Of a DNA stretch of 12,533 bases, positions 1-6,137 are shown piece after piece. Location: positions 1 to 12,533 of the forward strand of contig JAZRIF010000029.1 in NCBI GenBank assembly GCA_045645165.1, written 5' to 3'. The notes under the pieces are model-generated. The model did no database searches, had not been told where the DNA came from, and saw only the letters and a program-made list of their open reading frames with translations. Origin of the DNA: CAMEON01 sp045645165. GTDB lineage: Bacteria; Bacillota; Clostridia; Oscillospirales; CAG-272. The translations under genes were made by a program, and so were the position numbers. The number at the start of each line of letters is the position of its first letter. Position 1 is the first letter of the stretch.

Positions 1-30
1 TCCACTTCTACAATCATGAACGTATCCAAC

Positions 31-68
31 TCAAAACAAAACTGACACCACTCGAAAAGCGATGTCAG
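31..68 (-). terminator. probable intrinsic terminator of the solute-binding protein gene
   Basis: Read on the minus strand, a CTGACA/TGTCAG stem (arms at 63-68 and 42-47) is followed at once by TTTTGTTTTGA. It lies about 95 bases past the stop codon of the minus-strand lipoprotein gene. The inner stem has mismatches, so the hairpin is only moderately stable. The stretch between it and the stop codon holds no gene that I can support. Confidence 0.55.
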
Positions 69-163
69 TTCGTTGCCTAATTGTTAAATATCCTACCCTC
101 ATGGGGCTTTTTGTACTGTCCGTACAATTTGGGGCAGTTCAAAGCAGGGGATTGAGGATTTTT

Positions 164-2224
164 TTACTTTTTGTCGGCGGAAGGCTTGGAAGCTTCCTTC
201 TCGTCCAGGTAGTACTGGGAGTAGATGGTGTTTGCGGTCTTGAAGAGGTCGAACTCCTTGTAAGCACACTCGTTGCACTCGGTGAACTTCAGCTCAGAGA
301 AGTTAGCGTTGATGTACTCCTTACCGGCTTCCAGATACTTGTTGTAGGAACCGATCTTGGCCTTCTTGAACTGCATGACGTTGTAGTAGTCAACAGTCTC
401 GCCCTTCAACTTGGAATTGGTCACGGTAGCGCTCTGGTTGAACACCACGGGAATGATGGGCATATCGTTCATCAGGATGCCCTCAGCCTTGCGGAGGCTC
501 TCAGCGCGGTTGGCGATGATCTTCTCTGCGAAGATCTCCTCCATGAGGGTGTTGTACTCCTCGCTGTCGTAACCGGAGATGTGGGGGGTCAGCAGATAGT
601 TGTCAGGATCGGACATGTCCATGCCACGGCCCGAGAAAGGCTTAGCGAAGGAGGACAGAACCGAGAAGGGATCAGCGGAGAAAGCAACGTAGTCGAAGAT
701 GATGGCTTCGAAAGTGCCTGCGCGGAGCTCCTCTGCGTACAGATCGTCGCAGATGTCCTCGGGAGTGGAGTCGGTGTACTTGTAGTAGTCGTTGTTCTTG
801 ATGGTACCGATCTTCTTGGCGGAGACGTTGAAGCCCAGAGCCTTCCAGTTCTCAACGATGATATCAGCGATAGCACAGTGAACCTCGTCGTAAGCAGCTA
901 CGGTCAGCTCGAAGGTGTACTGGGCGGGCTTGATGCCTGCCTCGGACAGGAGGCTGGCAGCCTTGGCGGCATCGGTTTTCAGGGTGTCGTAGGAAGTGGT
1001 GCAAGCATCACGGAACATGGTCTTGCGGTTGCCTGCCTCGAACACGCCCGTGGGAACCAAACCGGTAGCAACCTGCGCGTATACCACAGCATCCACGATA
1101 GCGGCACGGTCAATGGCCAGGGACAGAGCCTGACGAACCTTGGCGTCGGCGAAGAGCTTTGCGCCCTCCTCGGTGCCGTTGTCAACGATGGCATTCTGGT
1201 TGAGGTAGATGGAGTTGGTAGACATGGACTTCTCGGCTACAACAGCATCCGTTGCGATGGAGCTGTCCTTACGGAGAGCCAGGGGAATGTCGCTGATGTA
1301 CATGACCATGCCGGTCTCGTACATAGCCTCGAGCTGCTCGGGGGTGAGAGAGCAGTCTACGCAGATCTTGTAGGGAGTGACCGACTTCATCAGACGATCC
1401 TCTTCGTAATCGCGGTAGTAGTAAATGTTGCGCTCCAGCATAAAGTCGGTGATGGTCTGCTGCCAGAACTCGTCGCCTACCTTATCGAAGCCGTTGGGAT
1501 CCTTGTACTTGTGGAGAGCGTCGAAGAACTTCGTATCTTCGGAGGTCTTCATGTTGACACGACCCAGCTTGAAGGGGCCGCTGCACACCATGGTACCGGG
1601 CTTCTTGGCCCAGTCATCACCCTTGGACACGATATCGTCGCGCAGAGGAGCCAGAGCCAGGCTGGTCAGGTTCAGAAGGAACTGATCGTAGTCGATCTTG
1701 CCCTCGAAGTTAATCTCCAGCATCTGCTGCTCAGCGGGGTAAATACCGACGTCGTCGATGGAGGCATCGCCTTCCTTAGCGGCGCGGGCATTCTTGATGT
1801 CGAACAGAAGGGATGCGGCCTCATAGTTGGCATCGACCTCGAGCAGACGCTTCCAGGCATACACGATGTCATTGGCGGATACGGCGGTACCGTCGGACCA
1901 GTTGGTGTCCTTCAGGTACAACTTCATGGTATATTCACCGGCGGCCTCATTTTCCTCGATGACATATTCTTCTACGAGGGATTTTTTGACCTTACCGTTC
2001 TCATCCAGCTTAAACAGGGTGTCGAACATCAGGCTGACAACATTGGCAAGAGCCTCGTTGGTATAGGCCTTGGCGGGGTCTAGGTCATAGACGTTGTCGG
2101 TCAGGTAGGTGGTAATGTACTGACCCTTATCCTCTTCCTTCTCCTCGTTGTCGCAACCAACGAAGGCCAGGCAGGAAAGAAGGGTGGCGGCACAAAGAAG
2201 CAACGCAAAGATACGCTTCATCAT
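164..2224 (-). CDS. ABC transporter solute-binding lipoprotein, family 5 (peptide-type)
   Basis: This 686-residue protein is probably the extracytoplasmic binding component of an oligopeptide/dipeptide-type ABC importer. The N-terminus is a lipoprotein signal: basic MMKR, a hydrophobic core, then LAFVGC, with Cys24 as the likely lipidated residue, followed by an acidic tether. Family 5 signatures are NWSDGTAVSANDIVYAWKR at about residues 109-126 and VRQALSLAIDRAAIV at about 363-377. Known family members are commonly 500-600 residues, so this one is long; the C-terminus carries an extra segment with a CNEC motif near residue 652. A strong AAGGAGGAG site sits 10 bases before the first of two adjacent ATG codons. 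No permease or ATPase gene is visible, and the probable terminator downstream suggests a single-gene unit, so the substrate cannot be predicted. The long plus-strand ORF across the same DNA is an antisense shadow. Confidence 0.93.
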   Translation of the reverse strand: MMKRIFALLLCAATLLSCLAFVGCDNEEKEEDKGQYITTYLTDNVYDLDPAKAYTNEALANVVSLMFDTLFKLDENGKVKKSLVEEYVIEENEAAGEYTMKLYLKDTNWSDGTAVSANDIVYAWKRLLEVDANYEAASLLFDIKNARAAKEGDASIDDVGIYPAEQQMLEINFEGKIDYDQFLLNLTSLALAPLRDDIVSKGDDWAKKPGTMVCSGPFKLGRVNMKTSEDTKFFDALHKYKDPNGFDKVGDEFWQQTITDFMLERNIYYYRDYEEDRLMKSVTPYKICVDCSLTPEQLEAMYETGMVMYISDIPLALRKDSSIATDAVVAEKSMSTNSIYLNQNAIVDNGTEEGAKLFADAKVRQALSLAIDRAAIVDAVVYAQVATGLVPTGVFEAGNRKTMFRDACTTSYDTLKTDAAKAASLLSEAGIKPAQYTFELTVAAYDEVHCAIADIIVENWKALGFNVSAKKIGTIKNNDYYKYTDSTPEDICDDLYAEELRAGTFEAIIFDYVAFSADPFSVLSSFAKPFSGRGMDMSDPDNYLLTPHISGYDSEEYNTLMEEIFAEKIIANRAESLRKAEGILMNDMPIIPVVFNQSATVTNSKLKGETVDYYNVMQFKKAKIGSYNKYLEAGKEYINANFSELKFTECNECAYKEFDLFKTANTIYSQYYLDEKEASKPSADKK

Positions 2225-2234
2225 GGTTCGGTTT

Positions 2235-2243
2235 CTCCTCCTT
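2235..2243 (-). promoter_or_regulatory. ribosome binding site of the lipoprotein gene
   Basis: AAGGAGGAG on the minus strand, 10 bases before the first of two consecutive ATG codons. It does not decide between the two, which differ by one residue. Confidence 0.8.
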
Positions 2244-2253
2244 GTGTAATGCA

Positions 2254-2277
2254 GTGCCCTTGCGTGAACAGGGACAC
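2254..2277 (-). promoter_or_regulatory. hairpin in the 5' leader of the lipoprotein mRNA
   Basis: GTGCCCT (2254-2260) can pair with AGGG-A-CAC (2270-2277), with one bulged base and a nine-base loop. It lies between the promoter and the ribosome binding site, so it would form in the leader RNA. There is no T-run after it in either direction, so it is not a standard terminator. It could stabilise the mRNA or be a protein-binding site. Confidence 0.4.
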
Positions 2278-2297
2278 CTATACAGTTTTCTCACACT

Positions 2298-2326
2298 ATT
2301 ATATCATACAATCTCTTATGAATCAA
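2298..2326 (-). promoter_or_regulatory. SigA-type promoter for the lipoprotein gene
   Basis: On the minus strand, TTGATT (2321-2326) and a perfect TATAAT (2298-2303) are separated by exactly 17 bases. The expected start is near 2291, giving a leader of about 65 bases. This fits the vegetative consensus TTGACA-N17-TATAAT well. Confidence 0.8.
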
Positions 2327-2500
2327 TAAGCAAATGAGCATATTTTTCAGTTTTGGACGGTTGCACAACAACAAGGGTGAAAAACTGTGCATTTTGACCA
2401 CCTATACCCAAGAGAGTGAGGCTCTGCGTATACTTTGGTACTTTTACGGAATCCTATACATGAAGGGATACCGAGTGGATTCCCGAAACAACGCAGAAAC

Positions 2501-2507
2501 GGGAGGT
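2501..2507 (+). promoter_or_regulatory. ribosome binding site of gpr
   Basis: GGGAGGT lies 4 bases before the ATG at 2512 and fixes that start. An overlapping open frame beginning at 2334 has no comparable site and no recognisable product. Confidence 0.75.
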
Positions 2508-2511
2508 AGAC

Positions 2512-3405
2512 ATGCCGTATTTGAGTTCGGTTTGGCAGGAACAGAGGGCGGAAACCTGTCCGAGGACGGATCTTGCCTGTGAGTCGGATGCGCCCTGTGC
2601 ATCCTCGTCGGAGCAGACTGTGGATATCGGTTTGCAACCCGTGACGGTCACCCGCCGCAGAGAGACCGACGGGACGTCCTCGGTCACGATAGCCTGCGGG
2701 AGAATTACGACTCGCGCGGAAGATCTGCCCGAATTGTCTCGCCTGTTGGCAGGAGAGCTTCGGTACATGGCGGAACGGATGCTGGGGAAAGCGATAGCGC
2801 CCTCTTGCCGCGTGCTGGTGGTGGGGTTGGGGAACGCCCACATGACCCCCGACGCCATCGGACCGGGGACGGTGCGGCGGCTTACGGTGACCCGCCACCT
2901 GAAGACCTACGACGAGGCGCTTTATCGGGCGCTGGGCTGCTGTGAGCTGGCGGCCCTGTCCCCCGGGGTGTTGGGGCAGACGGGAGTGGAGTCGGGGGAG
3001 CTGGTAAAATGCGCTGCAGATCGGTTGCACCCGCATCTGCTGGTGGCAGTGGATGCGCTGGCCGCACGGAGCTGTGAACGGCTATCTTCCACGATCCAGC
3101 TCTCAGACGGCGGAATCTCACCCGGGGCGGGGATCGGGAATCACCGCATGGCCATCACCAAAGAAACGATGGGATGCCCTGTGATGGGGCTGGGGGTGCC
3201 GACCGTAGTGGATTCCTCCACGCTGGTCTGGGATGCGCTGGAAAAAGCAGGCATGACGGGGGAGGCGCTCCCCGACACGCTGAGGGCGGTGTTGGAAAGC
3301 GGACGGAGCTTCATTGTTTCTCCGCGGGACTGTGACGAAATGGTGGAGCTGACCTGCCGCCTGCTGGCCAAAGCTTTGGATATTGCTTTCGGGGTGGGGG
3401 AATAG
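2512..3405 (+). CDS. gpr: GPR endopeptidase (spore germination protease)
   Basis: Gpr is the aspartic-type protease (MEROPS A25) that degrades small acid-soluble spore proteins when spores germinate, releasing DNA and supplying amino acids. The 297-residue product has the family landmarks in order: RTDLA near the N-terminus (18-22), in the region where the zymogen is normally trimmed; VVGLGN then TPDAIGP (103-118); PGVLGQTGVE (151-160); VAVDALAARS (179-187); TIQLSDGGISPGAGIGNHR (194-212); and GVPTVVDSSTLV (228-239). Asp114 and Asp181 match the two catalytic aspartates by motif and by spacing of about 67 residues. B. megaterium Gpr is about 370 residues, so this is a short form. Members are normally expressed in the forespore under SigG, but I could not identify a convincing SigG promoter in 2327-2500. 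The terminator at 3398-3424 ends the unit before spoIIP. Confidence 0.95.
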   Translation: MPYLSSVWQEQRAETCPRTDLACESDAPCASSSEQTVDIGLQPVTVTRRRETDGTSSVTIACGRITTRAEDLPELSRLLAGELRYMAERMLGKAIAPSCRVLVVGLGNAHMTPDAIGPGTVRRLTVTRHLKTYDEALYRALGCCELAALSPGVLGQTGVESGELVKCAADRLHPHLLVAVDALAARSCERLSSTIQLSDGGISPGAGIGNHRMAITKETMGCPVMGLGVPTVVDSSTLVWDALEKAGMTGEALPDTLRAVLESGRSFIVSPRDCDEMVELTCRLLAKALDIAFGVGE

Positions 3406-3424
3406 ATGCGTCTATTCCCTTTTT
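3398..3424 (+). terminator. intrinsic terminator overlapping the gpr stop codon
   Basis: A perfect 9-bp stem, GGGAATAGA (3398-3406) with TCTATTCCC (3411-3419), encloses the four-base loop TGCG and is followed by five T residues. The left arm contains the last Glu codon and the TAG stop of gpr. The minus-strand side lacks a T-run, so it acts only on plus-strand transcription. Confidence 0.85.
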
Positions 3425-3430
3425 CTCCGG

Positions 3431-3440
3431 CATATATAAT
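3431..3440 (+). promoter_or_regulatory. spoIIP: possible -10 region of a spoIIP promoter
   Basis: CATATATAAT, containing TATAAT at 3435-3440, lies between the gpr terminator and the spoIIP ribosome binding site. No good SigA -35 is present at 17 bases. SpoIIP is SigE-dependent in B. subtilis, and GTCTATT at 3410-3416 sits 14 bases before CATATATA, but both elements match the SigE consensus poorly. The terminator makes some local promoter likely. Confidence 0.3.
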
Positions 3441-3472
3441 AAATGAAGTTCAAGATAAAGGAGTACTGTGTT

Positions 3473-4837
3473 ATGCATGAAACCTCGTCATCCCTCCTCC
3501 CTGAGAAGGTACATACCGACCGCCGTGTGGCGGTTCCGTCAGAACCATTGTTCCACTCCGCTTCGCCTGACGTGGAGTTTTCGCCATCACCCCCGTCTTC
3601 TGCACCGCGACGGCATGGAAACCTGCGGATGAGTCTTATCTGCCTTCTGTTGACGGTGGGGTTAGGAGCGGTGTTGATTCCTGCCGTTCGCATGGCGTAT
3701 ACGGCCTCGGACGGCACCTATTTGTCGGGAGGAATCGGGCAAGCCCTGGGGCAGGGGCTGCTCAGCGGAGGACTGCCTCCGACCCATAGTCTCGGAGCAG
3801 CGGAGACGGACACCGAGGCGGATCGGGATACCGAGACAAACCCTTTCGGGCCTCCGATGGATACCGAGGGAGGATGGGTATCTGTGCCCGAAACTGATCC
3901 CGATTGGATATCGACGAACACTTCGACGGAGTCGGTCACCGAGCCGATGGATCCCGAAACGGATATGCCACCGCTTTCGACGATACCCAACGAAACGGAG
4001 GGGGAGAGCGAGCCATCGACGGAAACGGATGATCCTGTGGAGGAAACTGCCCCACCCGTTCCCGACGGATGCTATCCCATCGTGTCGTTGGATATGAGCG
4101 AGCAGGAGCGCGGTGCGGGATACGTTGTTGGAAACACCGAGGATATTCCGGCACATCTGCCCTCCGGATGGCTGTGGGGGACGGATGTGCCTCCTACCGT
4201 GTTGATCGTCAATACCCATCCCTACGAGGGGTACGGCGACGGTAGCGCCTGGTACGATCCGGCGGGAGGGGGACTGGCGGTGACGGACACACCCAACGCC
4301 ACAAACGGTACGGTGGCCTTGGGGGCTGCCCTGACCCGTGCTCTGCGGGATCGTGGGGTGACGGTGATTCACTTGCGGATCGCGGTATCCGACGAGGATA
4401 CGGCGGCGGAGATCTACGATCGAACCGAGACCATGATCCGCTATTACTGCCGACTCTACCCCGATATCGGTCTTGTGCTGAATATCCGCCGTTCGGCTGA
4501 GCTGACTCCGGATGGCGGCGTTCTGCGGACCACGGGGAACTTCGGAGGCGAGCCTTGCGCCCAGACCCGTATTTCGGTAAACGGCGGACGGAATGGCGTG
4601 TCTGTGGAACGGGATCTGGCGGTGGCGCTGGCTTTGCGGCAGGGATTGTGGGAGCAGGAGCCAACCCTCAGCCGTCCCGTGTGGGTCAAGAGCGCCGAAG
4701 GACTGATTCCCGACCTTACCAATGTGTGTGTGCTGACCGTGGAAGCAGGCTCGGCGGGGAACACCTACGACGAAAGCCGCCGGATGATCGAGCCTTTGGC
4801 GACGGTTCTGGATGAGCTTTTGCAGGATAATGGATAA
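3473..4837 (+). CDS. spoIIP: SpoIIP-like protein with an altered amidase site
   Basis: SpoIIP is a membrane-anchored, zinc-dependent peptidoglycan hydrolase (amidase/endopeptidase) that works with SpoIID and SpoIIM in engulfment. The start at 3473 (454 residues) follows AAAGGAG at 3457-3463; the in-frame ATG at 3443 precedes that site. The order is a cytosolic N-terminus, a membrane segment at about 53-76, a long acidic Thr/Glu/Asp/Pro linker (about 108-195), and the SpoIIP domain (about 240-450). The domain is recognised by PTVLIVNTHPYEGY (241-254), YDRTETMIRYYCRLYP then LVLNIRRSAE, an N-G...D-LAVALALRQGL segment, and LTVEAGSAGNTYDES (421-435). The position after gpr is the usual synteny. 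Oddly, the family's usual HTH-xx-E reads NTHPYE here, and DIHRD reads NIRRS (337-341), so two conserved histidines are Asn247 and Arg339. His249, Glu252 and Glu424 remain. Catalytic activity is therefore doubtful. Confidence 0.85.
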   Translation: MHETSSSLLPEKVHTDRRVAVPSEPLFHSASPDVEFSPSPPSSAPRRHGNLRMSLICLLLTVGLGAVLIPAVRMAYTASDGTYLSGGIGQALGQGLLSGGLPPTHSLGAAETDTEADRDTETNPFGPPMDTEGGWVSVPETDPDWISTNTSTESVTEPMDPETDMPPLSTIPNETEGESEPSTETDDPVEETAPPVPDGCYPIVSLDMSEQERGAGYVVGNTEDIPAHLPSGWLWGTDVPPTVLIVNTHPYEGYGDGSAWYDPAGGGLAVTDTPNATNGTVALGAALTRALRDRGVTVIHLRIAVSDEDTAAEIYDRTETMIRYYCRLYPDIGLVLNIRRSAELTPDGGVLRTTGNFGGEPCAQTRISVNGGRNGVSVERDLAVALALRQGLWEQEPTLSRPVWVKSAEGLIPDLTNVCVLTVEAGSAGNTYDESRRMIEPLATVLDELLQDNG

Positions 4838-4860
4838 ATTTCGGAAAAATTTATCCGAAA
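4832..4860. promoter_or_regulatory. overlapping inverted repeats: hairpin plus operator-like palindrome
   Basis: Two palindromes overlap. One is a perfect 10-bp hairpin, GGATAAATTT (4832-4841) with AAATTTATCC (4847-4856), whose left arm contains the spoIIP stop codon. The other is TTTCGGA (4839-4845), 8 bases, TCCGAAA (4854-4860). No T-run follows on either strand, so a plain terminator is unlikely. The core recurs as AAATTTCGGAA at 4890-4900, inside the promoter of the repressor gene, which suggests operator sites. Confidence 0.5.
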
Positions 4861-4884
4861 CGAGAAAATATTTTCAAAAACCTC

Positions 4885-4913
4885 TTTACAAATTTCGGAA
4901 TGTGTGGTATAAT
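4885..4913 (+). promoter_or_regulatory. strong SigA promoter of the S24 repressor gene
   Basis: TTTACA (4885-4890), a 17-base spacer and TATAAT (4908-4913), with an extended -10 TGG just before it. The AAATTTCGGAA repeat lies over the end of the -35 and the spacer, so a protein bound there would block RNA polymerase. The leader is about 40 bases. Confidence 0.82.
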
Positions 4914-4960
4914 AATTCCAAACAAAGAAACGTCGCGATTCTGCGGCGGTGGAGGGCGTC

Positions 4961-5962
4961 ATGGAGCAGGAAACCTATCTGGAACGGATCAAAAAACTGA
5001 AAAGCAGCCGTAAGATCACCAACGACAAGCTGTCGGAGATGACGGGGATTCCGCTGGGCACCCTGGCTAAGCTCCTGGCGGGTATCAGCGATTCTCCCAA
5101 GCTCTCCAACATCGTGGCCATCAGCCGCGCCCTGGATTGTTCCCTGGATTGGCTCATTACCGGTGTGCCTGAGAACACCAATAACTATACCCTGGAGCCC
5201 GCCGAGATGACCTTGGTGGAGACCTACCGCGAGCTGGACAGCTACGGGCAGGCGCTTACCCTGGCAGTCATGGACATGGAGCGGGCCCGCACCGAGAGAC
5301 AGGCCGACGAGGAGACCATCAAGCTCCACGACGTGGCTCGCCGTACCGCCCGTCGCGGCGGCGCCCGTCTGCGCCGTCCCGATGAAGTTGTCGAAGCGGA
5401 GGAGACCGCGGCCGCACCTGTAGCCGTGCCTGCGGCGCTGACCCCTGCCGCCCTGACCGCCGCAGATATCATTCGCGGAGGCGGGGAGACCGCTACCGAC
5501 GAGGAATCCGTGGCATCGGCTAAGGCCGAGACCCCTGCCGTGCCGAAGTCCTTCCTGACTCGCTCGACCGACCTGCCCGCAGGGCTTCGCCGTCGGAGCA
5601 TCGGCCTCTACGATATGCCGGTATCCGCCGGTGTGGGTGAATTCCTGGCCGACTCCACTCGCATTGAGGACATCGTCATTCCCGACGATCCCCGTACCGC
5701 CGAGGCGGACTACGCCCTCCGCATTAACGGAGACAGTATGGAGCCCAAGTACCACTCGGGTGACATTCTGCTGATTCAGTCTGCTGACACCGTGGAGGAG
5801 GGCGAGCTGGGCATCTTCGTGCTGGACGGCTCGGGCTACTTCAAGAAATACGGCGGGGATCATCTGATCTCCCTGAATTCCAAATATCCGCCGATCCGTC
5901 TCAAAGATTTCGAGGACGTCTCCTGCTGCGGCCGTGTCGTAGGGAAGTTGAAGAAAAAGTAA
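4961..5962 (+). CDS. helix-turn-helix repressor with S24 (LexA/CI-type) peptidase domain
   Basis: This is a probable self-cleaving transcriptional repressor of 333 residues. Residues about 5-68 form an XRE/Cro-CI-type DNA-binding domain (recognition region near TNDKLSEMTGIPLGTLAKLL). Residues about 130-205 are a basic then Ala/Thr/Glu-rich linker. Residues about 215-333 are an S24 domain: SAGVGE carries the Ala223-Gly224 pair expected at the cleavage site, GDSM gives the nucleophile Ser259, and Lys295 or Lys296 is the general base. The Ser-Lys distance of about 37 matches E. coli LexA (119/156). In this family, RecA filaments or another signal trigger cleavage and derepression; the signal here is unknown. 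ATG 4961 is chosen because GGAGGG at 4951-4956 precedes it; an in-frame GTG at 4949 lies just upstream of that site. Autoregulation is inferred from the repeats in its promoter. It is not canonical LexA, because the N-terminal domain is of the XRE type. Confidence 0.9.
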   Translation: MEQETYLERIKKLKSSRKITNDKLSEMTGIPLGTLAKLLAGISDSPKLSNIVAISRALDCSLDWLITGVPENTNNYTLEPAEMTLVETYRELDSYGQALTLAVMDMERARTERQADEETIKLHDVARRTARRGGARLRRPDEVVEAEETAAAPVAVPAALTPAALTAADIIRGGGETATDEESVASAKAETPAVPKSFLTRSTDLPAGLRRRSIGLYDMPVSAGVGEFLADSTRIEDIVIPDDPRTAEADYALRINGDSMEPKYHSGDILLIQSADTVEEGELGIFVLDGSGYFKKYGGDHLISLNSKYPPIRLKDFEDVSCCGRVVGKLKKK

Positions 5963-5982
5963 TAGAAGCAATATATGTAGGG

Positions 5983-6012
5983 AGCACCGCCGTAGGGCGG
6001 TGCTTTCTTTTT
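5983..6012 (+). terminator. intrinsic terminator after the S24 repressor gene
   Basis: A perfect 9-bp stem, AGCACCGCC (5983-5991) with GGCGGTGCT (5996-6004), encloses the loop GTAG and is followed by a T-rich tract (TTCTTTTT). Confidence 0.9.
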
Positions 6013-6022
6013 GGGAAGAAAA

Positions 6023-6111
6023 GGTGTAATTGCCAGGGAAGTTACAAATAAATCCATGTTTTGTAATAGATTGTTCATGAAACGAATGCGATTTTGTGAT
6101 ATAATTACACC
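6023..6111. repeat. nested inverted repeats around the LRR gene promoter
   Basis: GGTGTAATT (6023-6031) is the perfect reverse complement of AATTACACC (6103-6111). Nested within is TTACAAA (6042-6048) against TTTGTAA (6060-6066). The outer right arm overlaps the last bases of the TATAAT at 6100-6105. I see no target-site duplication at the edges. It could be an operator pair, a remnant of a small mobile repeat, or chance in AT-rich DNA. Confidence 0.45.
6097..6105 (+). promoter_or_regulatory. extended -10 promoter of the LRR gene
   Basis: TGATATAAT is a perfect -10 with an extended TGN element, 32 bases before the ATG. No good -35 is present at 16-18 bases; TTGTTC at 6071-6076 is 23 bases away. 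Extended -10 promoters can work without a strong -35. Confidence 0.55.
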
Positions 6112-6137
6112 ATCAATGGAACGCATTGGAGGATATC

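Noticed and set aside
95..112. Possible plus-strand terminator (CCCTCATGGGGCTTTTT)
   Set aside because: The stem is only three or four pairs and no plus-strand gene ends there in the window.
62..2083. 673-residue plus-strand open frame opposite the lipoprotein gene
   Set aside because: It lies within a clear family 5 binding-protein gene on the other strand, and its translation is low-complexity V/L/G/H-rich with no recognisable domain; an open antisense frame is common with this codon use.
2426..2460. Possible SigG promoter of gpr (GTATA at 2428-2432, CCTATACA at 2453-2460)
   Set aside because: The -10 does not match the SigG consensus CATNNTA at the right spacing; only the expected biology suggests it.
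2334..2582. 82-residue plus-strand frame before gpr
   Set aside because: It overlaps gpr in another frame, lacks a ribosome binding site and resembles no family I know.
4832..4860. Hairpin after spoIIP as an ordinary intrinsic terminator
   Set aside because: The stem is AT-rich and no T-run follows on either strand.
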